Assembly (NCBI GenBank): GCA_035295165.1
Contig: DATGJN010000085.1
Location: forward strand, 1 to 34,706
Length of the DNA: 34,706 bases
Direction of reading: 5' to 3'
Source of the DNA: a bacterium
GTDB taxonomy: Bacteria; Sysuimicrobiota; Sysuimicrobiia; Sysuimicrobiales; Segetimicrobiaceae
The position numbers and the translations under genes are program-made. Shown in pieces: positions 30,191 through 34,706 of the stretch (the first letter of the stretch is position 1; every line of letters starts with the position of its first letter). The notes under the pieces were generated by a model that searched no databases, was not told the origin of the DNA, and saw only the letters and a program-made list of their open reading frames with translations.

Positions 30191-31303
30191 ATGAGGATCG
30201 TGCGCGTCGAGATCTTCGGCTACGCGCTCCACTACGTTCACGGCAGCTACGTGATGTCGGGCGGCAGAGTCGTGACGGCCCTGCCGAGCACGGTCGTGCG
30301 GATCACGGCCGACGACGGACTGACCGGATGGGGCGAGGTCTGCCCGCTCGGCGCCACGTACCTGCCGGCGTTCGCGGAAGGCGCGCGGACAGCGCTCCGC
30401 GAGCTGGCCCCGGCCGTGCTGGGTCTTGATCCGACCAACCTCGGGGGCGTGCACGATGCGATGGACGCTGCCCTGCGGGGTCATGCCTACGCCAAGAGCC
30501 CGATCGACATGGCCTGTTGGGACGTCTTCGGCAAAGCCGTCGGGTGCTCCGTCGCGACGCTCCTCGGCGGCCGGCGGCAGACGCGTTATCCCCTGTACAT
30601 CGCCGTTCCCCTGGGATCGCCCGACGAGATGGCCGACTACGTCCGCGCTCGCCGGGCGGAGGGCATCCACCGGTTCCAACTGAAGATCGGCGGTGACCCC
30701 TCCGCCGATCGGGACCGCGTGGAGCGCGTGCTTGGCGCGACGGACGGCGCGGACATCGTGATCGCGGACGCCAACGGAGGGTGGACGTTGCAGGACGCGA
30801 TCGTCGCGGCGCGCCTTCTCACCCCCCTACCCCGTCTCTACCTCGAGCAGCCGTGCGCAACCCTCGAAGAATGTCTCCACGTGAGGCGGCACACGACGCT
30901 CCCGATGGTCCTCGACGAGGTAATTACGGATGTCGCGTCGTTCCTCCGCGCCGCTGGCGCCGGCGGCATGGAGGCGATCAACCTGAAGATCGCCAAAGTG
31001 GGGGGCCTCGCCCGCGCGAGGCTGATCCGTGACCTCGCCGAGTCGCTCGGCATCCGTGTGACCATCGAAGACATGTGGGGCGGCGACATCGTCACGGCGG
31101 CGACGAGCCACCTGGCCGGCAGTACCCGTCCCGAGTTGCTCTTCACCACGTCATTCATGAACGATTGGGTTCGCGAGCACGTCGCCGGTCACCACCCACG
31201 ATCGCAGGCAGGGTTCGGGGTGACGTCGGATGCACCCGGGCTCGGCATCGAGGTGGACGCCGGAGCCCTCGGCGCGCCGTTGTTCGGCGTCGGCGGCGGG
31301 TAG
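30191..31303 (+). CDS. Enolase-superfamily enzyme, mandelate racemase/muconate lactonizing group
   Basis: A 370-residue member of the MR/MLE group. The N-terminal capping domain runs to about 125, with WGEVCPLGATY. The barrel carries K165 in QLKIGGDP, the metal ligands D193 (IADANGG), E219 (YLEQP) and D242 (VLDEV), and K266 in INLKIAKVGG, followed by EDMWGGD. The first lysine motif reads K-I-G rather than K-x-K. This resembles 4-hydroxyproline-betaine epimerase and cis-3-hydroxyproline dehydratase-like subgroups more than mandelate racemase itself, but the substrate is not proven. All metal and general base residues appear intact. The ribosome binding site before ATG 30191 is weak. A second enolase-superfamily gene lies 3 kb away. 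Confidence 0.9.
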   Translation: MRIVRVEIFGYALHYVHGSYVMSGGRVVTALPSTVVRITADDGLTGWGEVCPLGATYLPAFAEGARTALRELAPAVLGLDPTNLGGVHDAMDAALRGHAYAKSPIDMACWDVFGKAVGCSVATLLGGRRQTRYPLYIAVPLGSPDEMADYVRARRAEGIHRFQLKIGGDPSADRDRVERVLGATDGADIVIADANGGWTLQDAIVAARLLTPLPRLYLEQPCATLEECLHVRRHTTLPMVLDEVITDVASFLRAAGAGGMEAINLKIAKVGGLARARLIRDLAESLGIRVTIEDMWGGDIVTAATSHLAGSTRPELLFTTSFMNDWVREHVAGHHPRSQAGFGVTSDAPGLGIEVDAGALGAPLFGVGGG

Positions 31304-31447
31304 ATCTGCCGCGACCGGGCCGCCGACCGTCCCGGGCCGGCCGAAGGCGCCGCGTCTAGCGACGCCCCCGAACGGGCATGAAACACACGCGCCCCCGGAG
31401 TTGGCGGGGCACGGCCCGCGGCACGCGCGGGCGATGGAGGGAACGAC

Positions 31448-31633
31448 ATGTCGCAGAAACGCTGCAAGGCATGCGGCCGAAAGAAGCCGCCGCTCGCCGT
31501 TCAGCACGGGGATGAGTTCTGCTCGACCGACTGCGCCAAACGACACTACGGGACCGTCCAAGAGAGACGGGCCGGTCGACCTGTGACGTCCTCCCGCGTC
31601 GCGCGCGTGTCGGCTATCGGCAAGGCTTCGTGA
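31448..31633 (+). CDS. Small zinc-ribbon protein
   Basis: A 61-residue protein with KRCKACGRKK, then DEFCSTDCAKRHYG: a CxxC...CxxxC arrangement fitting one treble-clef or zinc-ribbon knuckle. The remainder is basic (QERRAGRPVTSSRVARVSAIGKAS). GGAGGG lies six bases before ATG 31448. The fold is common in small nucleic-acid-associated proteins; no specific partner is seen. Its last 20 bases overlap the 3' end of the convergent protease gene. Confidence 0.75.
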   Translation: MSQKRCKACGRKKPPLAVQHGDEFCSTDCAKRHYGTVQERRAGRPVTSSRVARVSAIGKAS

Positions 31634-32441
31634 GCACGGTTCCGTCCTGCGCCCACCCGACGCTCGGTTGATCGGGGTTCCCCCACGTCCACAGCCCGAT
31701 CACTTGCGCCTGCGCGTCGAACACTGGTGATCCGGAATCCTCGGGGTCGAGCGGGCTCGCGAACTCGATCTGGAAGACGCCGGTGCCGTCGCCCGCGGCG
31801 CGCATCTGGCGTACGTGGCCGACGACGGTTCGCCGCTGGGAGAGCGGTCCGACAAATTCGTGCGCGGTCACGGATACGGCCGCGCCGATGGCCGGACGAC
31901 CGGCGATCGGTGCAATCGGAAACCTCGGGAGCGGGCCGGTGTGCGCGACCGCCCACGCAACCACAGCGCCGGTGGCGAAGTGATGATCCCACGTGCGAAA
32001 CGGGAAGTCCGACGGGCGAACCCGGAGTTCAGCGACGTCCCAACCGAACGGAACGATTGACGTGGCCACACCCGGCGGCAGCGGGCTCGCGCATACGACG
32101 TCAGCAGCATAGAACTCCGTGCCCACGATCGCCAGCAGGCGGGAGGATCCGGGGTCGCGGAGCGGCGCGGACACGACGTGGCTGCTCGTGAGCGCCGTGC
32201 CGCTCGACGAGACGAAAAACGCGGCCCCGACAGGATTCCCACTGTTCGTGCGGGTATCGACGGCGATGAGTTGAACCACCGCATCGGCGGGGTCCGCCGG
32301 TCCCCCCTGCGCCGGGGCCGCCACGACCCCGAGGCACAGGACGCCGAGCACGAGCACCTTCACGGTCCCGCAGAGGCCGCGGGGCGAGCCGCGCGTGGAA
32401 TCGACGAGACCGGCGCGTCCGGTCACGCCGCGAGACACCAT
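31614..32441 (-). CDS. Secreted trypsin-like serine protease
   Basis: A product of up to 275 residues with the chymotrypsin/trypsin-like triad: H in GTALTSSHVVS, D in FGWDVAELRV, and S in DPEDSGSPVFD (GDSGGP-like, first Gly replaced by Glu). There is no PDZ domain, so it is not a full HtrA/Deg protease. A hydrophobic signal segment, VLVLGVLCLGVVAAPAQGG, indicates export. The longest start (ATG 32441) places it after 27 residues; GTG 32363 would start directly at the signal, which is more usual for exported proteins, but neither has a clear ribosome binding site. The closing segment VIGLWTWGNPDQPSVGWAQDG is typical of the final beta-strands. Function is probably envelope or extracellular proteolysis. 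Confidence 0.8.
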   Translation of the reverse strand: MVSRGVTGRAGLVDSTRGSPRGLCGTVKVLVLGVLCLGVVAAPAQGGPADPADAVVQLIAVDTRTNSGNPVGAAFFVSSSGTALTSSHVVSAPLRDPGSSRLLAIVGTEFYAADVVCASPLPPGVATSIVPFGWDVAELRVRPSDFPFRTWDHHFATGAVVAWAVAHTGPLPRFPIAPIAGRPAIGAAVSVTAHEFVGPLSQRRTVVGHVRQMRAAGDGTGVFQIEFASPLDPEDSGSPVFDAQAQVIGLWTWGNPDQPSVGWAQDGTVLTKPCR

Positions 32442-32509
32442 CGACCCGCCCGTTCCTGCGCGCGCACTGCGCGGCGCACCCGACGCCGCCCGGTGTCCTC
32501 CCGTCGCAA

Positions 32510-33976
32510 CTAACCGACCGCCGCCATCTCGTCGAGCGCTGCGACGAACGACTTCTCGAACTCGGCGAGCCCCTTCACCTGGTCGTTGCCCTCGATCACC
32601 AGGTACTCATCGGGAGAATGCGCCCGTCCCCCATGGTTCAAACCGACCGGCAGCAACGGGATCTGAAGCGGTCGCTTCGTGAACACGTGCCACGGTGCGC
32701 TCCCGGCGTTCGTCGGCGCGATCAACGGTTCAGCGCCGCGCTGGCGGCAACTGCGCACGAGCGCCTCCACAAACGGCGATGTCGGGGACGTCCGCGCCCA
32801 CTCGTGGCTGCGGGCGTCTTCGACCGACCGACCGCCCCGCACCGCCACGATTTGGATGTCCGGATACCCGCGGCGATCCAGGTGTCGGCGCACCTTGTCG
32901 AGTACCCCCCGGTAGGTCTGGTTCGGGACGAGGCGGCACTCGAACTTGGCCCGCACGCGATGCGGCATCGACGTTTTGAAGTCGGGGCCGATGTACCCGC
33001 CGACGATCCCTTGGATGTTCAACGTGGGAGCGAAGAACAGCTTCATCAATGCGTCCCGGCCGTGTACGTCATCGATGAAACGGTCCACCGCCAGCACCTG
33101 CTTGGCGCTCTCCTCGTCGTAGTTCGGCGCCATGCGGTCGACGAGCGCGACGTCGTCCGCCGCCGGAGGCAACACGTCGTCGTAGAAGTCGTCGATGGTG
33201 ATGCGATCGGGGTGCGCGGGATCGGTCATCGTCGCGAGCGCCTGGATCAGGCGCCACGCGGGGTGATCGACCATCGCCGCGTTGCTGCTGTGGATGTCGA
33301 ATCGCCTCGGACCCCGCCCCCACAACGCGCCGGAGCACTCCAGCTCGAAGGGCGCGCTGCCCTTGCACCCCAGCGCCACCATCGGCACGCCCTTGAGGTT
33401 TTGCGACGCGGTGGGGAAAATCGCGGCCTGGGCGTCTCTCAGCCGGTCCACGTAGGCGGTCGCGAAGTCGACCAGGCGCGGGCTTCCGATCTCCTCTTCG
33501 CCGTCGCTGATGAACTTGAGGTTGACCGGAAGTTCCTGTCCGGTGGCGCGAATCGACTCGACCGCGTTCAGAAACGCGCCGAGCGGTCCTTTCTGGTTGA
33601 CGGCGCCCCGGCCGACGAGGCATCGCCGGAACGGGGACCGCTCCACGACCTGCGGATCAAACGGATCGCGAACAAGCGTCCACTCCTCGCCGGTGATCTG
33701 CTTGACATCGTACATGAAGTACACGAGCAGCGTCACCGGTTTCCCGGCGCGGTACTCTGCGTACACGACCGGCTGGCCCTTCGTCGGAACGATCTCGACG
33801 CGCTGGCATCCGAGGCCGCGGTAATAGGAAGCCAGTAGTTCCGCGCACTCGGTCATACCCCGGTTCTCCGCGGAGATGCTCGGCACGCGGATCAGCTCCA
33901 AGAGGCGATCAAGATGCTGGGGTTGATGCCGGTCGATGTGGTCGAATACGGGAGCCATCTGTAGCCGTTGCGCCAT
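32510..33976 (-). CDS. M20-family peptidase-like protein with altered metal ligands
   Basis: A 488-residue protein of the M20 dipeptidase type (CNDP/DapE fold). Landmarks are LLELIRVPSIS, LLVYFMYDVKQ (86-92), GRGAVNQKGPLGAF, SDGEEEIGSPRL, a dimerisation domain with RFDIHSSN, and the closing NHGGRAHSPDEYL. In active M20 enzymes the first motif is H-x-D, but here it is M88-Y-D90. The bridging Asp after RGA-x is Asn127, and the Asp/Glu expected near DAQAAIFPT is not seen. The Glu pair and the last His remain. Hydrolysis may be lost, single-metal or altered. GGAGGAGAG precedes ATG 33976, so the start is secure. It lies beside an enolase-superfamily dehydratase on the same strand, suggesting a shared catabolic unit. 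Confidence 0.85.
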   Translation of the reverse strand: MAQRLQMAPVFDHIDRHQPQHLDRLLELIRVPSISAENRGMTECAELLASYYRGLGCQRVEIVPTKGQPVVYAEYRAGKPVTLLVYFMYDVKQITGEEWTLVRDPFDPQVVERSPFRRCLVGRGAVNQKGPLGAFLNAVESIRATGQELPVNLKFISDGEEEIGSPRLVDFATAYVDRLRDAQAAIFPTASQNLKGVPMVALGCKGSAPFELECSGALWGRGPRRFDIHSSNAAMVDHPAWRLIQALATMTDPAHPDRITIDDFYDDVLPPAADDVALVDRMAPNYDEESAKQVLAVDRFIDDVHGRDALMKLFFAPTLNIQGIVGGYIGPDFKTSMPHRVRAKFECRLVPNQTYRGVLDKVRRHLDRRGYPDIQIVAVRGGRSVEDARSHEWARTSPTSPFVEALVRSCRQRGAEPLIAPTNAGSAPWHVFTKRPLQIPLLPVGLNHGGRAHSPDEYLVIEGNDQVKGLAEFEKSFVAALDEMAAVG

Positions 33977-34109
33977 GCTCTCCTCCGGCGTGCGTCGGGA
34001 TCCGCGTACGGGCGGTCCGTGGCGGTGATGGGTGCGTGACCACCCCGCGCGTGCCTTCGACGAGAGCGCGGACCCGCCCTCCGGAACCGCGGCCGAGGCC
34101 GTCGGCCCC

Positions 34110-34706
34110 CTACGTGATGAGGCCTCGCATTACGCCGGTGTCCCCTCGGGGTCTCCACTCGGGGAACCACCGCCGCATCACGGTTTCGTCATCACGACGG
34201 TCGGCGGGGATCACGCGGGCGATCTCCGCCAGGCGTTGCAGGGCGTCTTCGTTCACGGTGACACCCAGACCGGGGCCGCTGGGCATCGACACTGACCCGT
34301 CGTCCACATGGAACTCGAACGGCTCGTTCACGATGTCCCACCCCTGCTGCCACGGGTAGTGCGTATCGCTGGCGTAGTTGAGGTGCGGGATCGTCGCGGC
34401 CGCATGCACCATCGCGGCGAGCGAGATGCCGAGGTGCGTGTTGGAGTGCTGCGAGAGCCCAAAGCCAAAGATCTCGCACACTCGGCCGAGAAGCCGGAGC
34501 GCGTCCAGCCCGCCCCACCAGTGGTGATCGGCCAGAATCACCTGTACGGGCCGCCGCGATGCGGCGGCGGGCAGGTCCGCAAACCCGGTCACGCACATGT
34601 TGGTCGCGAGCGGCACGTTCGTGTGCCCGGCCACCTCAGCCATGGCGTCCATGCCGGTGACCGGGTCCTCGTAGTACTCGAGCCCGATCTGCTGCAGCGC
34701 GGGGAG
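34110..34706 (-). CDS. Enolase-superfamily dehydratase, glucarate dehydratase-like (partial)
   Basis: Only the C-terminal 198 residues lie in the window; the frame is open to its right edge, with LEYYEDPVTGMDAMAEVAG continuing upstream. Visible motifs are LATNMCVTGF, VILADHHWWGGLDAL, FGLSQHSNTHLGIS, and LNYASDTHYPWQ, the arrangement of the glucarate dehydratase subgroup, in which the histidine of SxHSNxHLG is catalytic. The metal ligands in YYED and ILAD are present. It is followed on the same strand, 133 bases downstream, by the M20-like gene and could be co-transcribed with it. A sugar-acid substrate is likely but cannot be fixed from the fragment. Confidence 0.88.
   Translation of the reverse strand, partial: LPALQQIGLEYYEDPVTGMDAMAEVAGHTNVPLATNMCVTGFADLPAAASRRPVQVILADHHWWGGLDALRLLGRVCEIFGFGLSQHSNTHLGISLAAMVHAAATIPHLNYASDTHYPWQQGWDIVNEPFEFHVDDGSVSMPSGPGLGVTVNEDALQRLAEIARVIPADRRDDETVMRRWFPEWRPRGDTGVMRGLIT

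Noticed and set aside
1-34706. CRISPR arrays, tRNA or rRNA genes, insertion sequences, prophage
   Set aside because: No repeat-spacer pattern, tRNA-like cloverleaf, rRNA segment, transposase or integrase was recognised on either strand.

Overview
The window is about 34.7 kb of high-GC bacterial chromosome. Sample lines counted by hand range from about 52% GC (around 2.1 kb) to about 78% (around 22.2 kb). No rRNA, tRNA, CRISPR array, transposase or phage gene was seen, and no taxonomic marker allows a firm name. An AsmA-family envelope protein suggests a two-membrane cell. One gene has a promoter placed for leaderless translation, and together with the GC content and tightly overlapping genes this fits an uncultivated high-GC lineage. 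That lineage guess is weak.

Region 1 (0.4-17.0 kb) is a surface-glycan locus. Two genes run left: a deacetylase-fold protein and a GT4 glycosyltransferase. A rightward set follows: GT2, a CapK/PaaK-like adenylating-fold protein, GT4, a nucleotide-sugar epimerase, a WbqC-like protein, GT2 and GT4. After a junction at 11.14-11.52 kb (a GT2 5' remnant, then an AT-rich promoter) come a PIG-L deacetylase, a DegT/DnrJ aminotransferase, a WecA-like polyprenyl-phosphate sugar-1-phosphate transferase, another GT2 and a FemAB/GNAT-type acyltransferase. Many neighbours overlap by 1-4 bases, so translation is probably coupled. No Wzx flippase, Wzy polymerase or ABC exporter is present, so part of the pathway lies elsewhere.

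Region 2 (17.1-24.9 kb, all leftward) holds a diguanylate cyclase with two membrane segments, HAMP, GAF and GGDEF; an AsmA-like protein with an internal duplication; a Dph6-type PP-loop ATPase; a GT2 paralogous to the one at 14.8 kb; and a cysteine desulfurase with its own promoter and a structured leader.

Region 3 (25.2-34.7 kb) is metabolic and mixed. It holds an SDR oxidoreductase, several very small proteins (one apparently leaderless, two translationally coupled), a GYD-domain protein, a class III aminotransferase resembling glutamate-1-semialdehyde aminomutase, a SAM methyltransferase, a mandelate-racemase-type enolase-superfamily enzyme, a small zinc-ribbon protein, a secreted trypsin-like protease, an M20-fold protein with altered metal ligands, and the C-terminal part of a second enolase-superfamily dehydratase cut by the window edge.

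The points most worth checking are the remodelled junction at 11.2 kb, the WecA-like gene with a consensus ribosome binding site but apparently an ACG start, the CapK-like protein without a recognisable P-loop, the M20 protein lacking canonical ligands, and the leaderless small basic protein. I found no clear wholly new system. The best candidate for unusual chemistry is the combination of PIG-L, CapK-like and FemAB-like genes in the glycan locus.
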